From positions 1-41,645 of the forward strand of contig NZ_JBHUEA010000025.1 of NCBI RefSeq assembly GCF_042680685.1: a stretch of 41,645 nt of DNA, written 5' to 3'. The translations under genes were made by a program, and so were the position numbers. Shown one piece after another: positions 15,930-24,091 of the stretch. The stretch comes from Amnibacterium endophyticum (lineage in GTDB: Bacteria; Actinomycetota; Actinomycetes; Actinomycetales; Microbacteriaceae). How positions within the stretch are numbered: position 1 is the stretch's first letter; each line of letters begins with the position of its first letter. Under the pieces are notes generated by a model that was not told the origin of the DNA, made no database searches, and was given only the letters and a program-made list of their open reading frames with translations.

Positions 15930-16916
15930 ATGCAGTACACGCATCTGGGCCGCTCGGGCCTGTCCGTCTCCCGCCTGGTGCTCGGCACCATGAACTTCGG
16001 GATGGAGGCGGAGGAGGCCGACAGCCACGCGATCATGGACGCCGCGCACGACGCCGGCATCAACTTCTTCGACACCGCGAACCGGTACGGCGGGAGGACC
16101 GGACCGGGCGGCACCGAGTCGATCATCGGCCGCTGGTTCGCGCAGGGCGGCGGCCGCCGCGAGCGCACGGTGCTCGCGACGAAGCTCTATGGCGACATGC
16201 CGCTCGGTGAGCGGGACTCGTGGCCGAACGGCGGGAAGCTCTCGGCGCTGAACATCCGGCGCGCGCTCGACGAGAGCCTGCAGCGCCTGCAGACCGACCA
16301 CGTCGACCTGTACCAGTTCCACCACGTCGACCGGGACACCCCGTGGGACGAGATCTGGCAGGCGATGGAGGTCGCGGTCGCCCAGGGCAAGGTGCTCTAC
16401 GCGGGCAGCAGCAACTTCGCCGGCTGGCACCTCGCGACCGCGCAGGAGGCCGCGCGGAAGCGCGGCTTCACCGGGCTCGTCTCGGAGCAGTCGCTGTACA
16501 ACCTCCTGGCGCGCACCGTCGAGCTCGAGGTGATCCCGGCCGCGGAGCACAACGGCATCGGGATCATCCCGTGGTCGCCGCTGCAGGGCGGGCTGCTCGG
16601 CGGGGTGCTGAGGAAGGAGCGCGACTCGAGCCGACGCACCTCCGGCCGCGCGAAGGAGTCGCTCGAGGCGCACCGCGAGCAGATCGAGCAGTACGAGGAC
16701 TTCGCGGACGAGCTCGGCCACGAGCCCGGCGACGTCGCGCTCGCCTGGCTGCTGCACCAGCCCGCGGTGACCGGGCCGATCATCGGGCCCCGCACCCGCG
16801 AGCAGCTCGACGCCGGGGTCCGCGCGCTCGACGTGCACCTCGACGCGGACGCGCTCGCCCGCCTCGACGAGATCTTCCCCGGCCACAAGCCCGCGCCGGA
16901 GGACTACGCCTGGTAG
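15930..16916 (+). CDS. Aldo/keto reductase
   Basis: A 328-residue NADPH-dependent aldehyde/ketone reductase of the AKR fold. The catalytic tetrad is complete: Asp48 and Tyr53 (FFDTANRYGG), Lys85 (LATKLYG), His131 (YQFHHVDRDTPWDE). The start MQYTHLGRSGLSVSRLVLGTM and the C-terminal cofactor loop (GPIIGPRTREQLD) fit the YghZ/AKR11-14-like bacterial groups. The physiological substrate is unknown. The start is the only ATG that gives the family N-terminus. Confidence 0.93.
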   Translation: MQYTHLGRSGLSVSRLVLGTMNFGMEAEEADSHAIMDAAHDAGINFFDTANRYGGRTGPGGTESIIGRWFAQGGGRRERTVLATKLYGDMPLGERDSWPNGGKLSALNIRRALDESLQRLQTDHVDLYQFHHVDRDTPWDEIWQAMEVAVAQGKVLYAGSSNFAGWHLATAQEAARKRGFTGLVSEQSLYNLLARTVELEVIPAAEHNGIGIIPWSPLQGGLLGGVLRKERDSSRRTSGRAKESLEAHREQIEQYEDFADELGHEPGDVALAWLLHQPAVTGPIIGPRTREQLDAGVRALDVHLDADALARLDEIFPGHKPAPEDYAW

Positions 16917-16923
16917 CCCCTTC

Positions 16924-16973
16924 CATCTCGTAGGCACATCCCTCGCCGGAGGCGGGGGTGTGCCTACGAGATG
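16924..16973. repeat. Dispersed palindrome family A, copy 3 (diverged)
   Basis: Perfect 15-bp inverted repeat (16924-16938 with 16959-16973) with a 20-nt loop. Its arm catctcgtaggcaca differs from the copies at 8103 and 38074 at a few positions. It starts 8 nt after the aldo/keto reductase stop and precedes the ABC-F gene on the same strand. Confidence 0.75.
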
Positions 16974-17060
16974 AAGAGTTGCAGGGCTGGTCGCTGCTCG
17001 GGCACCCTGGCCGGCTGCGATCTGCGGCCGGCCACCGCGCCGCGACTTCCGGAGGCCCCC

Positions 17061-18728
17061 GTGGCGCACCTCGAGCTCGCGCACGTCGACCACGCCCTCG
17101 ACGACGGGCGGCCGCTGCTGCGCGACGTGTCGCTCCGAATCGGCGAGGGCGCGAAGGTCGCGCTCGTCGGCCCGAACGGCATCGGCAAGACGACCCTGCT
17201 CGGGCTGCTCGACGGGCGGATCCCGCTGCAGGAGGGCACCCGCGGCCTGTCCGGCCGCCTCGGGGTGATGCGCCAGTTCATCGGCTCCGTCGGCGGCGAC
17301 GCGACCGTGCGGGACCTGCTGCTCACGACCAGCCCGGCCGCGATCCGCGCCGCCGCCGAGGCGGTCGACGCGGCCGAGGAGAGCGTGGTGCTCGACGACT
17401 CCGAGCGGACGCAGATGGCGTACGCCCGCGCGCTCGCCGACTGGGGCGACGCGGGCGGGTACGACGAGGAGGTCCGCTGGGACGCGGCCACCGTGCAGGC
17501 CCTGCACGTCCCGTTCGAGCAGGCCCGGTACCGCCGGGCGTCGACGCTGTCGGGCGGCGAGCAGAAGCGCCTCGTGCTCGAGTGCCTCTTCAGCGGCCCG
17601 GACGACGTGCTGCTGCTCGACGAGCCCGACAACTACCTCGACGTGCCCGGCAAGGAGTGGCTGGAGCAGCAGGTGCGGGACTCGGCGAAGACCGTGCTGC
17701 TCGTCACCCACGACCGCGAGGTGATCGCCCGCTGCGCGACCGCGATCGCGACGCTCGAGCGCGGCGGCGCGGGCGCGACCCTCTGGCTCCACGGCGGCGG
17801 TCTCGACACGTACCGGCAGGCACGGGTCGACCGCAACGACCGGCTCGACGAGGTGCGGCGCCGCTGGCTCGAGGAGGAGCAGAAGCTGAAGGACCTCGTC
17901 GCGATGTACAAGGTGAAGGCCGCGTACAACTCGGACATGGCCTCGCGGCTGCAGGCGGCCCGCTCCCGGCTGGACCGGTTCCGCGCCGAGGGCATGCCGG
18001 AGGCGGCACCCGTGCCCGAGAAGGTCGCGATGCGCCTCACCGGCGGCCGCACCGCGAAGCGGGCGATCACCTGCGAGCGCCTCGAGCTGACCGGGCTGAT
18101 GCGCCCGTTCTCGACCGAGGTGTGGTTCGGCGACCGCGTCGCGGTGCTCGGCAGCAACGGTTCCGGCAAGAGCCACTTCCTGCGCCTGCTGCGGCAGCTC
18201 GACGACGCCCGCGTCGACCAGGAGTCCGTCGGCGACCCCGTCGCGCACACCGGGGTCGTCCGGCTCGGCAGCCGCGTGCGCACGGGCTACTTCAACCAGA
18301 CGCACGACCAGCCGCAGTTCACCGGCCGGACGCTGCTGCAGATCCTGGACGCCGGCGACGCCGACCGCGCCGGGATGGACCGGGGCGCGGCGAGCGCGGT
18401 GCTGAACCGCTACGGGCTCGTGAAGAGCGCCGAGCAGCGGTTCGAGAGCCTGTCGGGCGGCCAGCAGGCGCGCTTCCAGATCCTGCTGCTGGAGCTGGAG
18501 GGCGCGACGCTGCTGCTGCTGGACGAGCCGACCGACAACCTCGACTTCGAGTCCGCTGAGGCGCTGGAGCAGGCCCTCGACCGCTTCGAGGGAGCCGTCC
18601 TCACGGTCACCCACGACCGCTGGTTCGCGCGCACCTTCGACCGCTTCCTCGTGTTCGACTCGGACGGGCGGGTGCGGCAGTCGGACGTGCCGGTCTGGGA
18701 CGCCGGTTTCGTGCAGCGGGCCCGTTGA
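17061..18728 (+). CDS. ABC-F family ATPase (ribosome-associated)
   Basis: A 555-residue protein with two soluble ATPase domains and no membrane segments, the ABC-F design; such proteins act on the ribosome in translation or in antibiotic protection. Domain 1 has Walker A VGPNGIGKTT (37-45), LSGGEQKRLVLE and LLLDEPDNYLD. A helical linker, about residues 260-330 (RRRWLEEEQKLKDLVAMYK), would reach the peptidyl-transferase centre. Domain 2 has GSNGSGKSHFL, LSGGQQARFQILLLE and LLLDEPTDNLD. The GTG at 17061 has GGAGG five bases upstream and gives a normal N-terminus; an ATG at 16971 in frame lies in the palindrome and adds a segment with poor codon bias. Whether it is housekeeping or a resistance factor is open. 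Confidence 0.93.
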   Translation: MAHLELAHVDHALDDGRPLLRDVSLRIGEGAKVALVGPNGIGKTTLLGLLDGRIPLQEGTRGLSGRLGVMRQFIGSVGGDATVRDLLLTTSPAAIRAAAEAVDAAEESVVLDDSERTQMAYARALADWGDAGGYDEEVRWDAATVQALHVPFEQARYRRASTLSGGEQKRLVLECLFSGPDDVLLLDEPDNYLDVPGKEWLEQQVRDSAKTVLLVTHDREVIARCATAIATLERGGAGATLWLHGGGLDTYRQARVDRNDRLDEVRRRWLEEEQKLKDLVAMYKVKAAYNSDMASRLQAARSRLDRFRAEGMPEAAPVPEKVAMRLTGGRTAKRAITCERLELTGLMRPFSTEVWFGDRVAVLGSNGSGKSHFLRLLRQLDDARVDQESVGDPVAHTGVVRLGSRVRTGYFNQTHDQPQFTGRTLLQILDAGDADRAGMDRGAASAVLNRYGLVKSAEQRFESLSGGQQARFQILLLELEGATLLLLDEPTDNLDFESAEALEQALDRFEGAVLTVTHDRWFARTFDRFLVFDSDGRVRQSDVPVWDAGFVQRAR

Positions 18729-18729
18729 C

Positions 18730-18813
18730 CACCTCCGTCTCCAGGGCCTTGCCGCTCTCGTCCCCGTCCGCGGCCCGGAGGGGGACGGAAGCGGCAAGGC
18801 CCGACCGGAGGTG
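18730..18813 (+). terminator. Nested hairpin after the ABC-F gene
   Basis: An inner perfect 13-bp stem (18744-18756 with 18790-18802) is framed by an outer 8-bp stem (18730-18737 with 18806-18813). It begins one base after the ABC-F stop and ends before the -10 of the dksA-like gene. Confidence 0.65.
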
Positions 18814-18822
18814 CGCCGGAGG

Positions 18823-18828
18823 CATGCT
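18823..18828 (+). promoter_or_regulatory. Candidate -10 of the dksA-like gene (leaderless)
   Basis: CATGCT, 6 nt before the GTG at 18835. Confidence 0.4.
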
Positions 18829-18834
18829 GGAGGC

Positions 18835-19170
18835 GTGGAGGACGAGGCGCGGCGCCGGGTGCTCGCGGTGCGCGAGGACGCGCTGCGCACCGTCGCCGAG
18901 CTCGACCGGCGAATCCACGACGTCGTGACCGCTCGGGCGGACGCGAACTCGGACGACGAGCACGATCCCGAGGGCGCGACGCTCGCGTTCGAGCGGTCGC
19001 AGGCGGACGCGATCCGCGCGGCGGCCCTCCGCCGGCTGGACGACGCGGAGCAGGCGATGCGGCGGCTCGACTCGGGCGAGTACGGGCGCTGCGCCGTCTG
19101 CGGGGAGCCGATCCCCGAGGGGCGGCTCGAGGCCCGGCCGCTGACGGACCGCTGCGTCCGGCACGCCTGA
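18835..19170 (+). CDS. DksA/TraR-type zinc finger protein
   Basis: A 111-residue protein with a helical N-terminus (residues 1-80, many Arg/Glu, coiled-coil-like) and a C-terminal zinc finger C86-x2-C89 ... C107-x2-H110, around CAVCGEPIPEGRLEARP. This is the TraR/DksA architecture, which binds the RNA polymerase secondary channel. The fourth ligand is His, not Cys. DksA proper has an acidic coiled-coil tip (DxxDxA); here the tip region reads ANSDDEHDPEG, so activity like DksA is uncertain. The GTG at 18835 follows a CATGCT hexamer; an earlier GTG at 18811 would put the start inside the hairpin. Confidence 0.88.
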   Translation: MEDEARRRVLAVREDALRTVAELDRRIHDVVTARADANSDDEHDPEGATLAFERSQADAIRAAALRRLDDAEQAMRRLDSGEYGRCAVCGEPIPEGRLEARPLTDRCVRHA

Positions 19171-19215
19171 GCGACACTCCCCCGGCCGGCGTCCCCGGAT
19201 CGCGCGCCGATGATG

Positions 19216-19221
19216 CAGAAT
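19216..19221 (+). promoter_or_regulatory. Candidate -10 before the sulfatase mini-ORF
   Basis: CAGAAT, 6 nt before a GTG at 19228 and 50 nt before the sulfatase GTG. Confidence 0.4.
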
Positions 19222-19227
19222 CCCCCG

Positions 19228-19275
19228 GTGATCGCGCCCCGCCGCCTCCCCGCACCATTCGGATCCGAGGCGTGA
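19228..19275 (+). CDS. Possible 15-codon leader ORF coupled to the sulfatase gene
   Basis: GTG at 19228 opens a 15-residue frame (VIAPRRLPAPFGSEA) whose TGA overlaps the sulfatase GTG as GTGA. The CAGAAT hexamer 6 nt upstream fits the leaderless pattern of other genes here. A leader peptide that delivers ribosomes to a start lacking a good ribosome site is inferred; chance is possible for so short a frame. Confidence 0.35.
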   Translation: MIAPRRLPAPFGSEA

Positions 19276-20780
19276 GGCGCGCGATCGCCACGGTCGCCGC
19301 GCTCGCGTCCGTGCTGCTCCTCGGCGCCTGCTCGAGCCCGACGCCCGGCCCGTCGACGACCGCGGCGCCCGTGACGATGTCCGCGCCGCAGCAGGTGCAG
19401 CGCCCCGTGATCAAGGCCGGTGCCGAGCACCCGAACTTCGTCTTCGTGCTGGCGGACGACTACGCGATGAACCTCGTGAAGCACATGCCGCAGCTGCAGA
19501 AGATGCAGGTCGACGGCCGGACGATGAACAAGCACTTCGTCGTCAACTCGCTGTGCTGCCCGTCGCGCTCCTCGATCTTCACGGGCCGCTACCCGCACAG
19601 CACGGGCGTGTTCACGAACGCGGGCACCGACGGCGGCATCTCGGGCTTCCACCACTACGGCGACCAGAAGCACTGCTTCGCGGTCGCGATGCAGAAGGCG
19701 GGCTACCGCACCGCCTTCATGGGCAAGTACCTGAACGGCTACATCCCCCAGACGATGAAGCCGGAGCCCGGCTGGGACGAGTGGGTCACCGGCGGGGGCG
19801 GCGGCTACGCCGAGCTCGGCTACACCCTGAACGAGAACGGCGTCCCGCGCCACTACGGGCACCGCCCGCAGGACTACATGGTCGACGTGCTGAGCCGGAA
19901 GGCGGCGGGCTTCATCCGCGACACCGCCCCGACCGGTCAACCCTTCATGCTCGAGGTCGCGACCTACGCGCCGCACGACCCCTACGTGCCGCCGAAGCGG
20001 TACGTCGGCACGATGGCGCACGTCCCGTACCCGCGGACGCCCGCGTGGAACGCGACCGTGCAGGACGCCCCGAAGTGGCTGCGCGGCCACTACCCCCTGA
20101 CCAGCCGCGAGAAGGCCGAGATCCGCCGCGACTGGGAGCGGCGGCTCGAGGCCGACCTCGCGATCGACGACCTGATCGGGAACCTCCGCAAGCAGGTCGC
20201 CGCGTCGGGCATCGAGCGGGACACCTACGTCGTCTTCACCTCCGACAACGGGCTCCACATGGGCGAGTACCGCCTGACGCCCGGCAAGGAGACCGCGTTC
20301 GACACGGACGTGCAGGTGCCGCTCGTCGTCACCGGGCCCCGGGTGCCCGCCGGCACGAGCACGGACCTGATGTCGTCGAGCATCGACATCGCGCCGACCT
20401 TCCTCGACCTCTCCGGCGTCGGGACGGACCCGAAGGCGGACGGGGTCAGCGCCGCGCCGCTCTGGCTCGGCCAGCAGCCGAAGCACTGGCAGCAGGCCGT
20501 GCTGCTCGAGCACCACCACCGGCAGGGCGTGCCGGGCGACCCCGACCTGCAGAACAAGCGCGGCGCGGACCCGCCCGGGTACGCCGCCGTGCGGACGAAG
20601 GACTCGCTCTACGTGCGCTACGCGGACGGCGAGCAGGAGTACTACGACCTGCGGCACGACCCGTACGAGCTGCACGACCGGGTGAAGGCAGGGGTGCCGT
20701 CGAACCTCGTGCGCGCGCTGCACCGGTTGACGACGTGCAGCGGCCGGGCCCAGTGCCAGGCCGCCGCCAGGCTGGGTTAG
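19272..20780 (+). CDS. Sulfatase, secreted lipoprotein
   Basis: A 502-residue arylsulfatase-type enzyme anchored outside the membrane: the signal peptide ends in a lipobox, LLLGAC (Cys20). The metal-binding FVLADDYAMN follows. The formylglycine motif C95-C-P-S-R (LCCPSRSSIFTGRYPH) means Cys95 must be oxidised by a formylglycine-generating enzyme, which is not in this window. HDPYVPP and FTSDNGLHMGEYRLTPGKE complete the active site, most like N-acetylglucosamine-6-sulfatases or heparan-type sulfatases. It probably removes sulfate from environmental or plant/algal glycans for sulfur or carbon scavenging; the substrate is inferred. The GTG start overlaps the stop of a possible leader ORF. Confidence 0.92.
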   Translation: MRRAIATVAALASVLLLGACSSPTPGPSTTAAPVTMSAPQQVQRPVIKAGAEHPNFVFVLADDYAMNLVKHMPQLQKMQVDGRTMNKHFVVNSLCCPSRSSIFTGRYPHSTGVFTNAGTDGGISGFHHYGDQKHCFAVAMQKAGYRTAFMGKYLNGYIPQTMKPEPGWDEWVTGGGGGYAELGYTLNENGVPRHYGHRPQDYMVDVLSRKAAGFIRDTAPTGQPFMLEVATYAPHDPYVPPKRYVGTMAHVPYPRTPAWNATVQDAPKWLRGHYPLTSREKAEIRRDWERRLEADLAIDDLIGNLRKQVAASGIERDTYVVFTSDNGLHMGEYRLTPGKETAFDTDVQVPLVVTGPRVPAGTSTDLMSSSIDIAPTFLDLSGVGTDPKADGVSAAPLWLGQQPKHWQQAVLLEHHHRQGVPGDPDLQNKRGADPPGYAAVRTKDSLYVRYADGEQEYYDLRHDPYELHDRVKAGVPSNLVRALHRLTTCSGRAQCQAAARLG

Positions 20781-20830
20781 GCAGGATCGCTGCAGGCCGC
20801 ACCCCGCGGCGTCGAGGGAAGGAGCCCTGC

Positions 20831-21148
20831 ATGCTGCGTGCGATCTACGTGAGGACGCTGAAGGAAGGCGTCAGCGACGACGACTACATCGCCGCCTGGA
20901 TGCCGGAGGGGGTCTCCCGCGAGGACTACCAGGCGAAGGTGACCGTCTCGCACTCCACGGTCCACGAGCGCCAGACGGTGACCGTGTTCGAGTTCGAGGG
21001 CGACCCCGACGACGTGCTGGAGGAGCTGGGCGGGCTGGTCCGCCCCGACTGGCGCGACCGCGTCGCCGAGGTCGTCGAGGGCACGGACGTCGAGACGATC
21101 TACGTCGACACCACGTCCTACGGCACGGCGGGCCGCCCGCAGGGCTGA
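20831..21148 (+). CDS. Small protein of unknown function
   Basis: A 105-residue, acidic, soluble protein starting MLRAIYVRTLKEGVSDDDY. The alternation of strands and helices and the phrase FIxAW-like YIAAWMPEG suggest a dimeric alpha/beta barrel (ABM-like) fold, but I do not recognise a family. The ATG at 20831 has a good GGAAGGAG ribosome site. It lies 50 nt after the sulfatase on the same strand, with a strong hairpin after it, so the two may form one transcript. Confidence 0.75.
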   Translation: MLRAIYVRTLKEGVSDDDYIAAWMPEGVSREDYQAKVTVSHSTVHERQTVTVFEFEGDPDDVLEELGGLVRPDWRDRVAEVVEGTDVETIYVDTTSYGTAGRPQG

Positions 21149-21157
21149 CGCCGCCGC

Positions 21158-21205
21158 GAGCCTCGCGACCGCCCCCACGCGCGATCCGGGGCGGTCGCGA
21201 GGCTC
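21158..21205. terminator. Perfect 18-bp hairpin between convergent genes
   Basis: Arms 21158-21175 and 21188-21205 pair perfectly around a 12-nt loop. It lies 9 nt after the small-protein stop and faces the alpha/beta hydrolase gene on the other strand; bidirectional termination is likely. Confidence 0.7.
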
Positions 21206-21225
21206 CTCGCCGCACGTCGACCGCC

Positions 21226-21263
21226 CCGCTGGTCGAGGTGCGAGCGCAGCGAGCCTCGAGACC
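21226..21263 (-). repeat. Dispersed repeat family B, copy 2 (inverted)
   Basis: Exact reverse complement of 10756-10793 over 38 nt, in the convergent spacer next to the 18-bp hairpin. Confidence 0.85.
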
Positions 21264-21277
21264 GCTCCCGCAGACCG

Positions 21278-22150
21278 CTACTTCGCGCGGAGCAGGTCGT
21301 CCAGCATGCGGCCGATGCCGCTCTGCACGAGCGACATGTGGCCCTCGCCCGGCACGATCCGCAGCTTCGCGCCCGGGACGTGGGCGCCGAGCCACGTGGC
21401 GTGGTCGGCGGGCACGGACTTGTCCAGCTCGCCCTGCCAGAGGTGCACCGGCACCGCGATGTCGTCCATCGCGAAGCCCCACTCGTCGATGAAGGCCAGG
21501 TCGTCGTCGATCCAGCCCTCGACGCCGTGCCGCAGCGCCTCCTTGAACGAGGCGGCCGTGTCGTCCCCGAACTCGCCGGAGAGCGCCTCGCGGTCGACCG
21601 CCGGCAGCAGCGACGACAGCGCGTTCGTGATGCCGCCCGCGTCCGTGTTGCTCAGCTGCTCCCCCGCCTCGAGCAGGTAGGCGCGGAGGGCGGACTCGCC
21701 GCCCCGGGCGGCGCCGAACTCCTGCAGGTTGTCGGTGCCCATGCCGGCGTAGAAGTCGAGGTCGGCCGCCGAGTGCGGCCCGACGCCCGCCATCACGAGC
21801 GCCGCCTGCACGCCCGGCAGCAGCGCGGCGCACGCCAGCGCGTGCGGGCCGCCGCCGGACCAGCCGGCGACGAGGCTGCGATCGGCCTTCAGGTGCTGGA
21901 GCACCTGCGTGGTGTCCTCGACCACCTGGGCGACCGCGCGGTCGGGCCGCCGGGTCGAGTCGCCGTAGCCCGGCCGGGAGAACGACACGAGGCGCAGCCC
22001 GCGGCCCGTCACCTCGCGCTCGAGGAAGCGCGGCGGGGTGGCGCCGCCCGGGGTGCCGTGGTGGTACACGAGCGGCAGGCCCCGTGCGGGCCCGAGGACG
22101 CTGACCTCGAGGACGCGGCCGTCGGCGAGGGTGAGGTGCTCGATGGACAT
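21278..22150 (-). CDS. Alpha/beta hydrolase
   Basis: A 290-residue alpha/beta hydrolase with oxyanion region YHHGTPGG, nucleophile Ser98 in GWSGGG, a cap region (about 120-225) and the catalytic His in PGEGHMSL; the acid is probably in GELDKSVP. The substrate is not evident: the fold includes esterases, lactonases and haloperoxidase-like enzymes. No signal peptide is present, so it is cytoplasmic. It is divergent from the histidine kinase gene, and a GAGACT hexamer lies 6 nt before its ATG. Confidence 0.88.
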   Translation of the reverse strand: MSIEHLTLADGRVLEVSVLGPARGLPLVYHHGTPGGATPPRFLEREVTGRGLRLVSFSRPGYGDSTRRPDRAVAQVVEDTTQVLQHLKADRSLVAGWSGGGPHALACAALLPGVQAALVMAGVGPHSAADLDFYAGMGTDNLQEFGAARGGESALRAYLLEAGEQLSNTDAGGITNALSSLLPAVDREALSGEFGDDTAASFKEALRHGVEGWIDDDLAFIDEWGFAMDDIAVPVHLWQGELDKSVPADHATWLGAHVPGAKLRIVPGEGHMSLVQSGIGRMLDDLLRAK

Positions 22151-22156
22151 GCGGCG

Positions 22157-22162
22157 AGTCTC
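22157..22162 (-). promoter_or_regulatory. Candidate -10 of the alpha/beta hydrolase gene (leaderless)
   Basis: GAGACT, 6 nt before the ATG at 22150. Confidence 0.35.
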
Positions 22163-22233
22163 GCAGCGTCCCCCGGACTCATCCTGCAGACGGAACTCCG
22201 CCCGGATCCGTCGCTGCTGCGCCGGGCCGCCCC

Positions 22234-22239
22234 TACCGT
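22234..22239 (+). promoter_or_regulatory. -10 of the two-component system operon (leaderless)
   Basis: TACCGT, 6 nt before the GTG at 22246. Confidence 0.5.
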
Positions 22240-22245
22240 GGTGCC

Positions 22246-23427
22246 GTGCTGCGCGACCTGACCCGGACGGAGCGCGCCGTCGACCTGCTGATCGCGCTGG
22301 CCTACGCCGTCGTGTTCGCCGCCGGGCCCGTCACGAGCGGCGCGTGGGATCCGGGCGCGGTGGTGCCGGCCCTGCTGCTGGCCGGTGCGCTCGCGCTCCG
22401 GCGCCTGTCGCCGCCCGTCGCCCTCGGGATCGCGTGGGCCGCGGCCCTGGTCCAGATGGCGCTCGACACCGACCCGAACCTCCTCGACGCGGCGATCCCG
22501 CCCGTCGTCTACGCCTGCGCCGCCTACGGGTCCCGCGCCACCCGATGGAGCGCCTTCGTCTCCGCCCTCGTCGGCGGCGGGATCGCGGGCGCGTTCGCCG
22601 CACGGCACTCCCTCGGCCAGCTGCTGCGGGGCGACCCGACCGAGGCGCTGCGCTCCTTCCTGATCATCGGCTCCCTCGCGGCCGTCACGCTGCTGCTGGC
22701 TTGGACGATCGGCGTGCTCGTCGCGACCAGCCGGCAGTCCCGCAGCAACCGGCAGCGGGCGGTCGAGGCCGACCAGCAGACCGCGGCGGAGCAGGAGCGG
22801 ACCCGGATCGCCCGCGACATGCACGACGTCGTCGCCCACTCGCTGGCCGTGGTCATCGCGCAGTCCGACGGCGCGCGGCTGCTGCGCCGCACCGACCCGG
22901 AGGCGGTCGACGAGGCGCTCGAGACGATCGGCGGCGTCTCGCGGGCGGCGCTCGCCGACGTGCGGGTGCTGCTGCAGCAGCTGCGGTACGAGGGGACGAC
23001 GAGCGTGCAGCCGGGGCTCGCGGACCTGCCGGCGCTGCTCGACCAGTTCCGGACCTCCGGGCTCGACGTGGAGGCGCACCTGGACGAGGCCGCGTCGCAG
23101 ACCTCCACCTCGGTGCAGCTCGCGGCGTTCCGCATCGTGCAGGAGTCGCTGACGAACGCGCTGCGGCACGGCGACCGCGGCCGGCCCGCATCCGTCGTGC
23201 TGACCCGCACCGGGCACGGCCTCGAGGTCGAGGTGCGCTCCGCCCTCGACCCGGAGCGCCCGCCGCGACCGTCCTCCGGCGGTCACGGCCTGATCGGGAT
23301 GCGGGAGCGCGCCTCCGCGGTGCAGGGCGACCTGAAGGCGGGGCCGGACGGCGAGCACTTCCGGGTGCGGGCCTTCCTGCCCGCCGGGGCGACCGCCGCG
23401 CTGCCCGTGGTGGGCGCCCGTGGCTGA
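22246..23427 (+). CDS. Sensor histidine kinase, DesK/NarX type
   Basis: A 393-residue membrane kinase. The N-terminal half holds about five hydrophobic helices (residues 13-160) with no large external domain, so the signal is probably sensed in or at the membrane. A HisKA_3 dimerisation domain follows with phospho-acceptor His193 (RIARDMHDVVAHSLAVV), then an ATPase domain with the N box (QESLTNALRHG) and G box (GGHGLIGMRER). The last 8 nt overlap the response regulator gene. The ABC transporter downstream is the likely target, since kinases with few external residues often report transporter or envelope state; that is inference. Confidence 0.95.
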   Translation: MLRDLTRTERAVDLLIALAYAVVFAAGPVTSGAWDPGAVVPALLLAGALALRRLSPPVALGIAWAAALVQMALDTDPNLLDAAIPPVVYACAAYGSRATRWSAFVSALVGGGIAGAFAARHSLGQLLRGDPTEALRSFLIIGSLAAVTLLLAWTIGVLVATSRQSRSNRQRAVEADQQTAAEQERTRIARDMHDVVAHSLAVVIAQSDGARLLRRTDPEAVDEALETIGGVSRAALADVRVLLQQLRYEGTTSVQPGLADLPALLDQFRTSGLDVEAHLDEAASQTSTSVQLAAFRIVQESLTNALRHGDRGRPASVVLTRTGHGLEVEVRSALDPERPPRPSSGGHGLIGMRERASAVQGDLKAGPDGEHFRVRAFLPAGATAALPVVGARG

Positions 23428-24091
23428 CGTGATCCGGGTCGTCCTCGTCGACGACCAGGCGATGTTCCGGCGCGGGGTCTCGATGATCGTGCGGTCGCAG
23501 CCCGACCTGCAGGTCGTCGGCGAGGCCGGGAACGGCGAGGAGGCGATCGCGCTGGTGGAGCGCGAGCGGCCGGACGTCGTGCTGATGGACGTGCGCATGC
23601 CGGTGCTCGACGGGGTGCGGGCGACGGAGCGGATCCTCGAGGCCGCGCGCCGCCGCGGCGAGCCCGGCCCCCGGGTGATCGTCGTCACGACCTTCGACCT
23701 GGACGCCGACGCGGCCGCGGCGATCCGCGCGGGCGCGAGCGGGTTCGTGCTGAAGGACGCCGACCCCGACTTCCTGATCGCCGCGATCCGCACCGTGCAC
23801 GCGGGCACCGCGGTGGTCGCCGCGTCGGCGACGCGAGCGCTGCTCGAGCACTACGAGCCGCGCCGGTCGCGACCGGTCCCGGAGGAGTTCGAGTCGCTCA
23901 CCCAGCGGGAGCGCGACGTCTTCGCGCTGGCGGCGAAGGGCCTGTCGAACAGCGAGATCGCCCGCACGGAGTACGTGTCCGAGGCGACCGTGAAGACGCA
24001 CATCAGCAACGTGCTCGCGAAGCTCGGCCTGCGCGACCGCGTGCAGCTGGTGGTCTTCGCCTACGAGAACGACCTCACCGACCGCGCGTAG
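23420..24091 (+). CDS. Response regulator, NarL/LuxR type
   Basis: A 223-residue DNA-binding regulator. The receiver domain (1-125) has Asp11-Asp12, phospho-acceptor Asp57 (VVLMDVRMPVLDG), Thr in VVTTFD and Lys in FVLKDA. The LuxR helix-turn-helix (155-215) reads LTQRERDVFALAAKGLSNSE and VKTHISNVLAKLGLRDR. It overlaps the partner kinase by 8 nt, ensuring coupled synthesis. Its TAG stop lies inside the left arm of a 28-bp hairpin that separates it from the ABC transporter genes. Confidence 0.95.
   Translation: MADVIRVVLVDDQAMFRRGVSMIVRSQPDLQVVGEAGNGEEAIALVERERPDVVLMDVRMPVLDGVRATERILEAARRRGEPGPRVIVVTTFDLDADAAAAIRAGASGFVLKDADPDFLIAAIRTVHAGTAVVAASATRALLEHYEPRRSRPVPEEFESLTQRERDVFALAAKGLSNSEIARTEYVSEATVKTHISNVLAKLGLRDRVQLVVFAYENDLTDRA

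Noticed and set aside
16971..17060. Start of the ABC-F protein at the ATG in the palindrome (16971)
   Set aside because: It would add 30 residues with poor codon bias (several codons ending in A/T), while GTG 17061 has GGAGG at ideal spacing.
17061..18728. ABC-F gene as an ABC transporter ATPase
   Set aside because: It has two fused ATPase domains, a helical linker, and no membrane partner, which fits ribosomal ABC-F proteins.
14823..20723. A nearly 2000-codon open frame on the minus strand running past add
   Set aside because: Beyond the add start at 15806 it is antisense to five well-supported plus-strand genes. Very high GC removes stop codons in antisense frames, and the predicted protein is Arg/His-rich without motifs.
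22246..24091. The two-component system as VanRS for the vanX-like operon
   Set aside because: It is 14 kb away, has a NarL-type regulator and a DesK-type kinase (VanR is OmpR-type), and adjoins an ABC transporter.
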